Shown here one piece after another: positions 1 through 9,300 of a stretch of 64,000 bases of DNA; the stretch's first letter is position 1; each line of letters begins with the position of its first letter. Under the pieces are notes generated by a model, which was given only the letters and a program-made list of their open reading frames with translations, searched no databases and was not told the DNA's origin. The position numbers and the translations under genes were made by a program. Origin of the DNA: Myxococcus landrumus (GTDB lineage: Bacteria > Myxococcota > Myxococcia > Myxococcales > Myxococcaceae); assembly GCF_017301635.1 (NCBI RefSeq), contig NZ_CP071091.1, positions 4,972,001 to 5,036,000 of the forward strand. Reading direction: 5' to 3'.

Positions 1-296
1 TCATCATTGGGAGCGGCACCCGGTGGCATGCCCTGCCGCCGCTGGATACGGAGCGCAGTTACTGGGGCATCGCCACTCACCAAGGGCGAATTTATGCCGC
101 CCATCTGGCCGGCATCGACAAGGTATCCGGCCAAGAGGTCATCCCTCTCGAAATCAAGAAGAGCAAGAACCTGCAGTTCACAGTCCTGCGCAGCGCAAGG
201 GACGGCGTCTGGTCATTCGCGGATCACACCATCGGGTGGATTCACGATGACCGGTGGCACACCGTCTGCAATGGACCTCCGACCTCTGAGCCATAG
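1..296 (+). CDS. C-terminal end of an unidentified protein (5' truncated by window edge)
   Basis: An open frame enters from the left edge (codons in phase with base 3) and ends at a TAG at 294-296, giving the last 97 residues. The composition is protein-like: rich in Trp, Tyr, His and Ile with alternating hydrophobic residues (for example SYWGIATHQGRIYAAHLAGI), as in beta-propeller or beta-sandwich proteins. The other two frames give Arg/Ser-rich shadow sequence. A terminator hairpin follows about 50 bases later, which supports this being a genuine gene end. I do not recognise the family. Confidence 0.55.
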   Translation, partial: IIGSGTRWHALPPLDTERSYWGIATHQGRIYAAHLAGIDKVSGQEVIPLEIKKSKNLQFTVLRSARDGVWSFADHTIGWIHDDRWHTVCNGPPTSEP

Positions 297-344
297 AGAG
301 GTGGTGCCTCTCCAAACTCGCTAACTCATTCGGGGAGCGGATTG

Positions 345-373
345 AAAGGCCCTGCAAACCAGCAGGGCCCTTT
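345..373 (+). terminator. Hairpin terminator after the first partial gene
   Basis: GGCCCTGC (348-355) pairs perfectly with GCAGGGCC (362-369) across a 6-base loop. The stem extends through AAA/TTT with one bulged C at 370. The A-rich left flank and T-rich right flank fit an intrinsic terminator, possibly working in both directions. Confidence 0.6.
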
Positions 374-853
374 CACTTGACACGAGTCTCGTGATGGATT
401 GAGCCAGACACTCGTGCTGAATCTCTCATCTGGGCCTGCAGCCGCTTCCTCCGCCAGTCGCCTCCAGTGGAACGACCTGCTCGCCGACAGTCCATGGCAA
501 CCGGCCACCTCCTCCGGCTCGGCCAGGAACCGGCACTTCTCCTCGGAGCTGAATCGCCCCGTCCTCCCAGACGCACACTGGAGCTTGCGGTTGTGCTGGC
601 GTCACCTCCTCTCGAAGGTTTGACGCTTGGCCACGCCGTTCCCTCTCATAGCCCGTCGATTCGCGGTGGCGACTCGATGCATGTCATGGGCGCTGTGTCC
701 ATGGCCCTTCAGTGCTCGTCGACTGGCAGCCGAGAGACGCTTGCCCATAGAGTGTTACGTGTCTTGCATTGAGTAGCACGGAATGGTGTCATTCATTCCA
801 TGAGGGGGGTGGTCCATTCCGGGCTTCGTCCTGCTCCTCGGGGGAGACACGCA
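374..853. other. Gene-free stretch
   Basis: No frame here looks coding: all give Arg/Ser/Pro-rich shadow translations. It holds the upstream region of the EGF/FG-GAP lipoprotein gene. An ATG at 800 is in frame with that gene but has neither a ribosome binding site nor a sensible signal peptide, so it is not used. Confidence 0.5.
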
Positions 854-3064
854 ATGCGAAGCCGTCTTGGAGTGCTGTGGTCGTGGGGTCTGGGCGTGAC
901 GCTGGCCATGTCGCTGGGAGCGTGTGCAGTCGAGTCCCTCGATGAGAAGGTACGCCCGCTCGAGGATGGGGTGTCACAAGAGGGGGACGAGGCGCTGACA
1001 CGTGAGCGTCCGGAAGCCGCGTTGACATGGGACCCGTATGCGGACGCGGTGGCCTCGGGCACCACGGCGACGGTGCTCAACGCGAGCGCGGCGCTGGGTG
1101 CTCCGAATGGGCAAGCCGCGACGCTGCTGGGCGTGCTCAACACAGCGCTGGTCCTGGACCTGGGACAAGGCGAGGAAGGCACCGGCGACCTGCGCGTCTA
1201 CTACCAGGGACTGTCGCTTGCGCTGGTGGCCCAGGTGGACTTCCTGAAGGCGGATGGGACCTTCATCGGCTCCAGCTCGTTGCATCTGGTGGAGCTGGGC
1301 CTGGGGACCCATATCGCGGTGGCGACGTACCCGGGGAACGTGCCCTATCGCTACGTCCGCCTACGAGGCTCGGTGCTCGCGCTCTACCTGGTGGACGCCG
1401 TGGAGACATCGCTGCGGGCCGTCTGTGGTGACGGAGTGCTGAGCGGATTCGAAGTCTGTGACGACGGCAATCAACTCTCGGGAGACGGCTGCAACAGCGT
1501 CTGCCAGCTGGAGCCGGGCTACACCTGCACGGGAGTGCCGACAGTGTGTACCGACATCGACGAGTGCGCCGCCGGTACCGACAACTGCAATGAAAACGCC
1601 ACCTGCACCAACATCGGAGGCTCCTTCACCTGCGCCTGCAATGCGGGGTACGAGGGCGACGGCGTGACCTGCACCAACATCGACGAGTGCGCCACAAGCC
1701 CCTGCCTGAACGGTGGCACCTGCATCGACGGCGTGGGTAGCTACACCTGCAAGTGCGCGCCCACCTACGAGGGAAACAACTGCCAGTCTTGCTCCGGCAC
1801 CCTCGCGGACTGCAACGGGAACTCGTCCGACGGCTGCGAGGTGAACCTCCAGAGCGACGCCGCCAGTTGCGGCGCCTGCGGCATCGTGTGCTCGACGGGG
1901 CAGATCTGCTCGAACGCCGCCTGCCAGGCCCCTCCCACCGGCCAGGTCCCCGGCACGCCGGTCAGCTCCCCCGCGAACCACAACCCGCTGGCTCCGGCGG
2001 TCGCCGATGTGAATGGCGACGGCAAGCTCGACATCCTGGTGGCCAACGCCGAATCCGCGTCGACCGAGACTCCCTCTGGCTCACTCTCCATCTTCCTGGG
2101 GAATCGCGACGCCAGCGTCCAGTCGGAGGTCAACTACGGGAGCGCCTCGCTCTCCAGCAACGCGGTCGTGGCCGTGGACGTGGACGGCGATGGGTGGCTC
2201 GACGCCGTCACCGTCAATGGTCAGACCAACCTGCCCCTCATCAACGGAAGCATCAGCGTCTACAAGAACCTGGGCCCGAGCGCGCCCGGGACCTTCGGCG
2301 CCCCGACGAGCTTCACCACGGGCACCCCGGGCTCCGTCCACCTCTGCACCGGGGACTTCGATCACAACGGGGTCGCTGACATCGCCACGACAAGCGTGAC
2401 CCAGAACCAGGTGAGCGTGCTGCTCGGCAGCGGCGCGGGCAGCTTCGGCGCGCCGACGTCCATCGGTATCCCGAATACCGGCGGCGTACAGTCGACCATT
2501 GCCTGCCGTGACCTGAACAGCGATGGCTTCTCCGATATCGTGGTGACGAGCCCCGCCAGCGCACGCCTGTCAGTCCTCATCAACCAGGGCGACGGCTCGT
2601 TCGCCGCACCGGTCTCCTACGCCAACGCCGTCAACGGCCAGACGGCGGGCATCGCCTTCGGCGACGCCGACGGCGACGGCACGCTCGACATCCTCTCGAA
2701 CGGCGCGGCCGGCCGGTACCTCTTCTTCTTCAAGGGGAATGGCAACGGCACCTTCGCGAGCGGCGTTCAGTCCGCTGCCGCGGCCACGACGGCCACCAAC
2801 TCGGCGCTGGGCGTCGTGGCCGGTGACTTCAACGGCGATGGCAAGCTCGACGCTTACATCCTCGTGACAGTGGCCTCGGGCGGCGTCCGCCCGATGACCG
2901 GCAACGGCAACGGAGCATTCACCACTGGCACCGTCGTCACGACCGGCGCCTCGCCTGGCCTCAACGCCATCGCCACCGCGGACATGGACGCGGATGGGTA
3001 CGCCGATCTCATCCTGACCAACAGAGGCTCCGGCACCGTGACCGTGGTCCCCAACGGACTCTGA
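854..3064 (+). CDS. Lipoprotein with EGF-like and FG-GAP/VCBS repeats
   Basis: A 736-residue exported protein, probably surface-anchored. The ATG at 854 follows a GGGGGAGA ribosome binding site and opens a lipoprotein signal peptide with lipobox SLGAC (Cys24). About residues 60-185 are an uncharacterised beta-rich domain. Residues about 190-225 carry a Cys-rich DUF4215-like module ([16 protein letters not shown]). Two calcium-binding EGF-like modules (DIDEC, NIDEC) follow at about 234-315. From about 375 to the end there are FG-GAP/VCBS blades with repeated [13 protein letters not shown] calcium loops, expected to form an integrin-like propeller. This architecture is common in myxobacterial outer-surface proteins and suggests adhesion or ligand binding; the partner is unknown. 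Confidence 0.9.
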   Translation: MRSRLGVLWSWGLGVTLAMSLGACAVESLDEKVRPLEDGVSQEGDEALTRERPEAALTWDPYADAVASGTTATVLNASAALGAPNGQAATLLGVLNTALVLDLGQGEEGTGDLRVYYQGLSLALVAQVDFLKADGTFIGSSSLHLVELGLGTHIAVATYPGNVPYRYVRLRGSVLALYLVDAVETSLRAVCGDGVLSGFEVCDDGNQLSGDGCNSVCQLEPGYTCTGVPTVCTDIDECAAGTDNCNENATCTNIGGSFTCACNAGYEGDGVTCTNIDECATSPCLNGGTCIDGVGSYTCKCAPTYEGNNCQSCSGTLADCNGNSSDGCEVNLQSDAASCGACGIVCSTGQICSNAACQAPPTGQVPGTPVSSPANHNPLAPAVADVNGDGKLDILVANAESASTETPSGSLSIFLGNRDASVQSEVNYGSASLSSNAVVAVDVDGDGWLDAVTVNGQTNLPLINGSISVYKNLGPSAPGTFGAPTSFTTGTPGSVHLCTGDFDHNGVADIATTSVTQNQVSVLLGSGAGSFGAPTSIGIPNTGGVQSTIACRDLNSDGFSDIVVTSPASARLSVLINQGDGSFAAPVSYANAVNGQTAGIAFGDADGDGTLDILSNGAAGRYLFFFKGNGNGTFASGVQSAAAATTATNSALGVVAGDFNGDGKLDAYILVTVASGGVRPMTGNGNGAFTTGTVVTTGASPGLNAIATADMDADGYADLILTNRGSGTVTVVPNGL

Positions 3065-3250
3065 GTCGCCGCCCGCGATGCCACCATGGGGCGGTGTGCC
3101 CTGATTTCAGCGCGGTCTCGGTAGGAGAATCGGTGCGCCGCGTGCTTCGCTCGCGGCGCACCGAAAGCCGCCGCAGGCGACTGACCCGGCCTCGCCTCTA
3201 CAGGGGCCGTATTCCGCACGGGAGCAAGACCGCGCGGCAACCCAGACGAC

Positions 3251-3584
3251 GTTGACGGGGCGGACGAACCCGATGAATCACAGTCATCGCAACCAGCCTC
3301 GGGCCCCGGCTCGACGCCGCCGCCTGCGCGCCAAGCCACGCAGAGGCCGGGCGCCCAACAAGGGGACCTGGCCTCTCGGCATTCAGGGCTCCCCTCCTCC
3401 GGGGACGGAGGGCATTGGGGGATGCGCGAACCTGTCGAGCTCGAAGCCTGACAGGGCCCGCTGGGTCCAACTCCCAGCCTCCTTTGCCGAAATTCGCAGC
3501 CCCCATCGGCCCCCAACTGAAGGACAACCGCAGGCTCCATCCCCGCCCCCCTGGGTATCACTCACCTTTCTACCGCGCAGGGAG
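3251..3584. repeat. Modular dispersed repeat, copy 1 (modules a, b, c)
   Basis: Inside the gene-free stretch 3065-4136 lie three segments that recur elsewhere in the window. Module a (3251-3300) shares CGGACGAACCCGATGA with copy 3. Module b (about 3328-3388) shares GCGCCAAGCCACGCAGAGGC with copy 3 and folds into AGGCCGGG...CCTGGCCT. Module c (about 3493-3584) shares CGCAGCCCCCATCGGCCCCC, then GAAGGACAACCGCAGG, with copy 2. No gene is evident in 3065-4136 beyond this. Confidence 0.6.
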
Positions 3585-4136
3585 TTCGAGTCCCCCACAG
3601 AGAGAAGCCGAGAACGAGTTCGCACAGAAACTCATTCGAGGAGCCATTCATCCTTCCACTCGAACTTTCGTGGCAGGCGCAGGTGACGGAGCCCGCGGGG
3701 CCTTGCCTTGTCTCCGCTGAAATCCGAGGGGTTCGCGCGTCGGCGGTGGTTGCGAGGGCCTCGCGGTGCGCGTCGCAGACAACGCCGAGCGGCTCGCCTT
3801 CGACGCTCAGCACCGCGTTCGTGTTCTCGTCTCCGTCCTATTCGGGAGAGAGCAGTCGAGGCGCGGTCAACGGATGTCCCGGCTGTTGACCAACCGGGCA
3901 CGGACTCGCAACGCGCAACAAGCCTCGTGCAGCGACTCTTCGCACCCGGCATCGAGGGCACGATGGCGAGCTAACGAGCTGACGGGGGAACTGTCGCTGG
4001 CCGCGGTTGCATCCGTCGCATGAGTGAAGCCACCCGAGCCGATCCCCGGCCTCGACCACCTCGTGCGCGCGAGCTCCTGGGCGTGCGAAGAGCTGCACGC
4101 AGCGACGGGGAGACGGCTCTCACGAGCCACTCCTGG

Positions 4137-5066
4137 TCACCCCTCGCGAGCGCTGCGGACCAGAGGAGCGGCGGGAAGCTCCGCGAGCAGGTGGTCGATG
4201 CAGGTACGTACCGCCGCCGTCAACGACCGATGGGCGCGGTAGAGCAGATAGACACCGGCGGCCTCCCCTTCCCAGCCATCTAGGACTCGAGACATGTGCC
4301 TCTTGTTCACATCCTGGGCGCACAGCGACTCGGGGAGCATCGCGATGCCGACTCCCGCGAGCACCGCGCGATAGGCAGCGGAGAACTCGCTCACATAGAG
4401 GCGCGGCGCGAAGGTGAAACGTCGCTTCGTGCGACCTTGAGCGAGCGTCCACGTTGCATGGCCGTCCGTGGCGCGCGTCGCGATGCAGTCGTGAGAGGCG
4501 AGCTCCTCGACTCGGCGAGGCGTGCCGTGCTCCTTCAGGTAGTGCGGGCTCGCGAACAGCAGCTTTCTGGTCATCGGGCGGACCTCGCGCGCAACGAAGT
4601 CGTCGGTGTCGTTCCATTGTTCCGTCATGACCGCGATGTCGAAGCCGCTGTCGGGGTCGGGGCGACGTCCGTCGATCTCCAGGTCGACCGACACCCCTGG
4701 GTGCCTGGCGAGATACAGATAGACCGCGTTGGCGACGGCGGGTCCGAAGGCAATCGGCGCGGCGATGCGAACGCGGCCGCGAGGTTCATCCTGGAGCTCG
4801 CGAACCTGCCCGGTTCCTTGCGCGAGGGCATCCATCGCGCGCTCGGCATGGTCGAAGTACTTGCGCCCCGCGTCCGTCAGGCGAAGCGTCCTCGTCGTGC
4901 GCTCGAGGAGCCGCAGGCCGAGCGCTGACTCGAGCCGGGCGATTCGGCGGCTCACCGTCGAGACGGGAACCCCGCGCTCACGAGCAGCGGCAGAGAAGCT
5001 CCGCCGTTGCACCACGCGCACGAGCAGAGCGACGTCGTTGAGGTCCAGGTCTATTTTTGCGCGCAT
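4137..5066 (-). CDS. LysR-family transcriptional regulator
   Basis: A 309-residue regulator. The N-terminal winged helix-turn-helix (about residues 8-66) has the LysR signature (SFSAAARERGVPVSTVSRRI), and the rest is the two-lobed effector-binding domain (from about 95, including VRIAAPIAFG). Length and order are standard. It is divergent from the SGNH hydrolase/NmrA pair with 64 bases between start codons, so it probably regulates that pair and itself from the shared intergenic operator. It resembles the CrgA/DsdC-like branch that often controls an adjacent oxidoreductase. The effector is unknown. Confidence 0.93.
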   Translation of the reverse strand: MRAKIDLDLNDVALLVRVVQRRSFSAAARERGVPVSTVSRRIARLESALGLRLLERTTRTLRLTDAGRKYFDHAERAMDALAQGTGQVRELQDEPRGRVRIAAPIAFGPAVANAVYLYLARHPGVSVDLEIDGRRPDPDSGFDIAVMTEQWNDTDDFVAREVRPMTRKLLFASPHYLKEHGTPRRVEELASHDCIATRATDGHATWTLAQGRTKRRFTFAPRLYVSEFSAAYRAVLAGVGIAMLPESLCAQDVNKRHMSRVLDGWEGEAAGVYLLYRAHRSLTAAVRTCIDHLLAELPAAPLVRSAREG

Positions 5067-5130
5067 GATAAGAGTCCGTTTCCAAGCAGCATACTAGTGC
5101 GTTTGGGACCCGTCCGGTATCTCGTCGTTC

Positions 5131-5976
5131 ATGACATTGCCGACCGAACAAACGCGCTGGCTCATGAAGGTGCTTCAACCAGAACAAACCGTGGCATCTC
5201 TTCCCGGGGCTGCGGCGCTCACCGAGTCGATGCGTGCGGCCCTGCTCGGCCTCGCTCCGGATGTCTACTCCGCCGAGCTCGGGCGCCTGCGGGCAGGCGC
5301 GAAGGAGGCCGCGCGCGAGCTGCTCGCGGATCCCGCGGTGGGCGCGATGGTGGACCGCCTCCCCTTGCGGCCCGGGGCGAGGGCTCTCGCGTTCGGCGAT
5401 AGCCTCACCTCCGATCCGCAGTCGTGGGCGGTCATCCTGAACGAGATGTTGGCCGCGCGCCGTCCCGCGGATGGAATCTCGCTCGACGTCAGCGCTGTCG
5501 CCGGTGAGACGACCACGCACGGCCTGATTCGAATCGGCGGGGTCATCGCGAGGAATCCAGACTGGATCTTGTTCTTCATCGGCGTGAACGACGCTCGGAC
5601 ACAAGGCCCGACGCCGAGCAAGACGCTCGTTGCTCCTGAAGAGACGGCGCGCAACCTCGCGGAGCTCCGCAAGCGCGTCTCCCAGGAGACGAAGGCGCAG
5701 TGTCTGTGGGTCACCCCTCCCCCGGTGCTCGAAGAGCGCGTGTCGAAGCATTGGGGGTTGTCCCGCTTCGGGGTTCGCTTCCGCAACGAGGACATCGCCC
5801 GCGTCGCCGAGGTCATTGCCGCCTTCGACGAGCCCGTGATTGAACTGTTCGCGAGGCTCGGCCTGCCACCCTCGCAAGAGCTGCTCATGGAGGACGGGCT
5901 TCACTTCACGCTGGAGGGACAGAAGAGACTCGCGCTCGAAGTCCTGCGCGGCTGGGCCGACGCGAGGGCGCGATGA
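5131..5976 (+). CDS. SGNH/GDSL-family hydrolase
   Basis: A 281-residue cytoplasmic protein with no signal peptide. About residues 1-80 are a helical N-terminal region of unknown role. The SGNH fold follows with block I FGDSLT (nucleophile Ser91), block III GVND (Asn153) and block V DGLH (Asp255, His258), so the catalytic triad is complete. It should hydrolyse an ester or thioester; the substrate cannot be told. Its end overlaps the start of the NmrA-like gene by 4 bases, indicating one operon, divergent from the LysR gene. An internal ATG at 5164 is a possible alternative start. Confidence 0.85.
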   Translation: MTLPTEQTRWLMKVLQPEQTVASLPGAAALTESMRAALLGLAPDVYSAELGRLRAGAKEAARELLADPAVGAMVDRLPLRPGARALAFGDSLTSDPQSWAVILNEMLAARRPADGISLDVSAVAGETTTHGLIRIGGVIARNPDWILFFIGVNDARTQGPTPSKTLVAPEETARNLAELRKRVSQETKAQCLWVTPPPVLEERVSKHWGLSRFGVRFRNEDIARVAEVIAAFDEPVIELFARLGLPPSQELLMEDGLHFTLEGQKRLALEVLRGWADARAR

Positions 5977-6812
5977 AGTATCTGGTCACGGGCGCGACCG
6001 GCAACATCGGCTCGGGGGTCACCCGGCGCCTCCTTGCACGGGGGGAGCGCCCGTGCGTGTTCGTGCGCGACGAGAAGAAGGCGCGAGCGCTCTTCGGGAA
6101 TCGTGTCGAAGTCAGGGTCGGCGACCTCGCCGGTTCGCGCGCCGCTCTCTCCACCGCCCTCGCCGGGATTGATGCAGTGTTTCTCCTGAGCAGCGGACCC
6201 AAGCTCGGTGTCTGGGATCGCACGTTCGCGCTCGCCGCCAGGGCTGCCGGGGTCAAGCACCTGGTCAAGCTCTCGACGCTGGACGTGAGCACGGGCGTGG
6301 GGACCGGCCCATGGCATGCGCGCGGCGAGACCGCCATTCGAGAGAGCGGCCTCTCGTTCACGTTCATCCGGTCGGCGGCGTTCATGTCGAACGTGCTCGG
6401 CTGGGCCGATTCAATCGCCTCCGAGGGCGTGCTCCGTTCCTCCGCGGGCGAGGGGAAGATTTCCTTCATCCATCCGGACGATATCGCCGAGGTGGTCACC
6501 AGCGCCCTGACGACGCGCGAGTACGTCGGGGAGTCTTTGGTGATTACGGGACCGGAGGCGCTGAGCTACGGCGAGATGGCCGCCCGGATCGGCGCCGCCA
6601 TCGGAAAGACGGTTCGCTTCGAGCCGATTTCCGATGAGGAGGCCCAGGCGAGCGTTGGCAGAGGCCCGTACGCCGCGGCGCTCGTCGATATCTGGCGCGC
6701 GATCCGCGAAGGGCGGATGGCACTCGTCAACGACGGAGTGGAGCGCGTCCTCGGACGAAGGCCGCTCTCCTTCGACCACTGGGTCGAGCAGCACGCCGAC
6801 GCGTTTCGCTGA
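5973..6812 (+). CDS. NmrA-like NAD(P)-binding oxidoreductase
   Basis: A 279-residue Rossmann-fold protein of the atypical SDR/NmrA group. The N-terminal nucleotide-binding motif GATGNIG (residues 7-13) is intact. FIHPDDIAEV and a C-terminal lobe match NAD(P)H-binding proteins such as quinone reductase QorB or redox sensors. The start overlaps the stop of the upstream SGNH gene (ATGA). LysR plus NmrA-type reductase is a common arrangement for quinone or electrophile stress, but that role is inferred from context. Confidence 0.9.
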   Translation: MKYLVTGATGNIGSGVTRRLLARGERPCVFVRDEKKARALFGNRVEVRVGDLAGSRAALSTALAGIDAVFLLSSGPKLGVWDRTFALAARAAGVKHLVKLSTLDVSTGVGTGPWHARGETAIRESGLSFTFIRSAAFMSNVLGWADSIASEGVLRSSAGEGKISFIHPDDIAEVVTSALTTREYVGESLVITGPEALSYGEMAARIGAAIGKTVRFEPISDEEAQASVGRGPYAAALVDIWRAIREGRMALVNDGVERVLGRRPLSFDHWVEQHADAFR

Positions 6813-6835
6813 TCGACCAGCTTCGGTAGGAGCTC

Positions 6836-6951
6836 GCCAGGGGACCCGGTCTTTCGGCATCGACGTTCGCAGCCCCCATCGGCCCCCGATTGAAGGACAA
6901 CCGCAGGCCCTTTCTCCCCTGAACATCATTCACTCTTCTACCGCGCAGAGA
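6836..6951. repeat. Modular dispersed repeat, copy 2 (part of b, and c)
   Basis: Directly after the NmrA-like gene, the end of module b (CAGGGGACCCGGTCTTTCGG) is joined to module c (CGCAGCCCCCATCGGCCCCC, then GAAGGACAACCGCAGG, ending TTCTACCGCGCAGAGA). The same end (TTCTACCGCGCAGGGA) closes copy 1. Module a and the left arm of the b hairpin are missing. Confidence 0.6.
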
Positions 6952-6986
6952 GACCGACACGGACACCAGAGCTGTCCGGCGGGCCG

Positions 6987-8065
6987 CTACCTCAGCAGCC
7001 CGGTCCACCATCGCATGAAGTATTCCCCATTCTCCCCGCCGCGAAACACGAACTGAACCAAGGTCCCATCGCCCATCAGCCGCAGGCTCGAGAACCAACA
7101 CGGCTGATCCACCGGTGGGGCCGACACGAATCCACAGAGTTCGCCACTTCGTGCGTGCACCACCATGGAGTTCCGGCAACTGTCGTCCGAATCGGAACGC
7201 ACCAGTCCGTACCCTCTTCCTTTCCGTATCGGCGAGCCCCTGAAACTGGGCTGCACGGCGAGCCACGGCGGAGCAAGCCGCAGCTCTTCGTGGAACGGCG
7301 TGAAGCGCCCCACCCAGGCGTCTCCTGACCTCAATCCGAGCCGCCGTTCAGCAGGGGCTCCATCCGGAAGTACGACCCACTCGGCATTTTCTCCACCACC
7401 ACGAAGGGAGGGCCGACCGCGGTGCCCTCGGGCCTGAACCAGCGCGCGGACCACTGGCTGGCGTTGTGCGTCTCGCTGGAGTCGAAGAACACCAGCGCCG
7501 AATCAACCTGGCTCGACGCCATGTGAGCCGATGGCGGGTAGGGACCGGCGCCACTCGCGATGAAGAGGGGGTCTGAGGACAGCTCCCCCTCGCGGTCCAA
7601 GGTGAGCACGTCGATTCGCCAACGCCCCTCGGAGGGCCGATAGGCGCGGAGAAGCAGCGCCCCCTGGCCGCTTCGGGGAATCACATCCGTCACCCTGTCC
7701 AGGTCCACCGTCTTCGGAATCAGGGTGCCATGGGGGGTCATCACATGCAGGACCATCGTCGGGTCGCTGTCCGAGTGCGGGCCGAGCAGGTGGAAACCCC
7801 GGTCCTGGGCAATCAGGAGCCACTGCCGGGGAAAGTCGTAGAGGGTCCTCACCCGCCCACCGCTCGGCCCCCGCAGCTCCAGCCGACGGCCCTCCGTGAC
7901 AGAGTTGAAGAACTCCAACAGAACATTGCCCTCGCCGTCGACCACCATATCCACGGTCTCATGGCTGTCACTCACACCGACAATCCCCGTGGCGGGACCC
8001 ACGGGGCCAGGAAGGAGCCCGTCGCAACCCGCTGGCGCGCCCTCCACCTCCGTCTCGACCTCCAT
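6987..8065 (-). pseudogene. Frameshifted unidentified gene (beta-propeller-like)
   Basis: Two minus-strand frames give protein-like sequence that joins end to end. Frame one runs from 8065 to about 7340, ending SGSYFRMEPLLNGG and then a stop at 7331-7333. Frame two continues with SGDAWVGRFTPFHEELRLAP to a stop at 6987-6989. One insertion or deletion near 7335-7350 would fuse them into a protein of about 360 residues with repeated beta-strand-like blocks. The frame stays open upstream of 8065 to 8155 without an ATG, GTG or TTG, so the N-terminus or signal peptide also appears lost. Family unknown. A sequencing error rather than decay is possible. Confidence 0.55.
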
Positions 8066-8152
8066 TTCCTGGCGGCAAACATAGACACGAGGGCCCCGGG
8101 GACGAACCCGGTCCCCCGAGGCCCATGCGAACGTCGGAAAGACTGGGGACGT

Positions 8153-8480
8153 TCAGGGTGTGGACTGCTCCAGCGCGTCGAACCAGCGCCACGCCGCCAG
8201 AGCACATAGGAGCCCCGCGGTCTCAGGGCCCAGGGTAGCCCCCTCGTTGACGACGGCCACGTCCGCGCCGAGCGCGCATGCGCTGCTCGATGAGCACGGA
8301 GTTGGCAAAGGGGACCTCCTCGTCGGCCTCGCCATGAAACAGGCGCGTGGGAGCCCAGGGACGCCAATCATAGACATCACTCTTCGCGGCCAGCTTCCGA
8401 AGCCATGCACCCCGTCGAAGAGCGCCTCCCCCTGTGTCAGGGAAGTGGTTGCCTCGGCTGGAGTGCCAAGCAGTCCCCAC
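8153..8480 (-). pseudogene. Remnant of an alpha/beta hydrolase (secretory lipase / prolyl-peptidase type)
   Basis: The C-terminal third of an alpha/beta hydrolase is readable only by switching frames twice. One frame gives TQGEALFDGVHGF. Another gives KLAAKSDVYDWRPWAPTRLF and then HGEADEEVPFANSVLIEQRM, the strand with the catalytic Asp. The first frame then gives GADVAVVNEG and CALAAWRWFDALEQ to a stop at 8153-8155. Frame changes lie near 8400 and 8270. The expected catalytic His region is also eroded. It sits next to transposase fragments, so it looks like decaying accessory DNA. Confidence 0.6.
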
Positions 8481-8599
8481 CCTGGGGGCGAGAGCAGACA
8501 GGGCGCGGTACCGTACACGGATACACCCAAGGCACAGCCAAGGTGGTCGGCGCTCCGGACCAGAGCGCCCCCCTCGCGTGGCATCACGGAGCTGCCGGG

Positions 8600-8839
8600 G
8601 GTCGCATTCCCCCCGTTCGCCGTCCGGAGTCCCGAAGGGAATGGCTGCGCCGAGCGCTTCATCCGCCCCCTTAACGAGAATCGCGCCGGGTATGCACCTT
8701 CTCCGGCGTGGAGGAACTCCGACGAGCGCTGATGGAGTGGGCCCACCGGAACAACGAGACCTGGCTGCGGAAGCACCACCCTTGCCTCTCGCCGAGTCAG
8801 CCCCGGCGCGAGCCCATGCTGTTGCAGCAGACGGCCTGA
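8600..8839 (+). mobile_element. IS3-type transposase OrfB remnant
   Basis: On the plus strand SPEGNGCAERFIRPLNENR (about 8630-8685) is the conserved end of an IS3-family integrase core (rve) domain. After a frameshift near 8690 the sequence continues VEELRRALMEWAHRNNETWL to LLQQTA and a TGA at 8837-8839, matching the usual OrfB C-terminus. Only the last 80 or so residues are present and no terminal inverted repeat is evident, so this is a dead fragment. Confidence 0.65.
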
Positions 8840-8960
8840 TTACGACCGACCTGGCGTCTCGATAATCCGGTGCGGCACACCCTTCAGCAGTCGGAGCACG
8901 GCCTCTTTCTTCCGCTTCGCCGCGACCCGTCCACGTTCCGCCGTCCTGTCCTGCCTGTGC
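8840..8960 (-). mobile_element. IS3-type OrfA fragment, opposite strand
   Basis: A minus-strand frame ending at 8840-8842 reads ERGRVAAKRKKEAVLRLLKG, which resembles the N-terminal helix-turn-helix start of IS3-type OrfA proteins from myxobacteria. The homology fades after that. It lies tail-to-tail with the OrfB remnant, so the two come from different insertions or a rearranged one. From 8961 to 9300 I see no other feature. Confidence 0.4.
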
Positions 8961-9300
8961 GGCATCTTCTCATCTACCTCGCGCGGGGAGGCTATCCCGG
9001 GCGGTGTCTCAAGAAATCCTGGGGCGGAGGACCTGGCTCCACCACGACTTCGTCCACGTCCCACGCATCACCCTCGGATGGCGCGGTGGAGTGGCCAGGG
9101 CTGGGACGCGAGTGGCCGTCCCGTCCTCGACTGGAACGAGCGCTCGCGGAGCGGCACCCAGCCTGTCCAGCGGACCTGGAACGGCCAGACCTGGCGGTAG
9201 TTACATCTGGATTGCGATAGCAGCGAGCTACGGATAACGTCTGGCGGGACCTGTATCCTCGCAGTCGGTCTCGCCAGCCGGCCCCAACTCGGCGTCCGCT

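Noticed and set aside
3632..4130. Minus-strand small open frames near the LysR gene
   Set aside because: No start with ribosome binding site and Arg/Pro-rich composition without structure.
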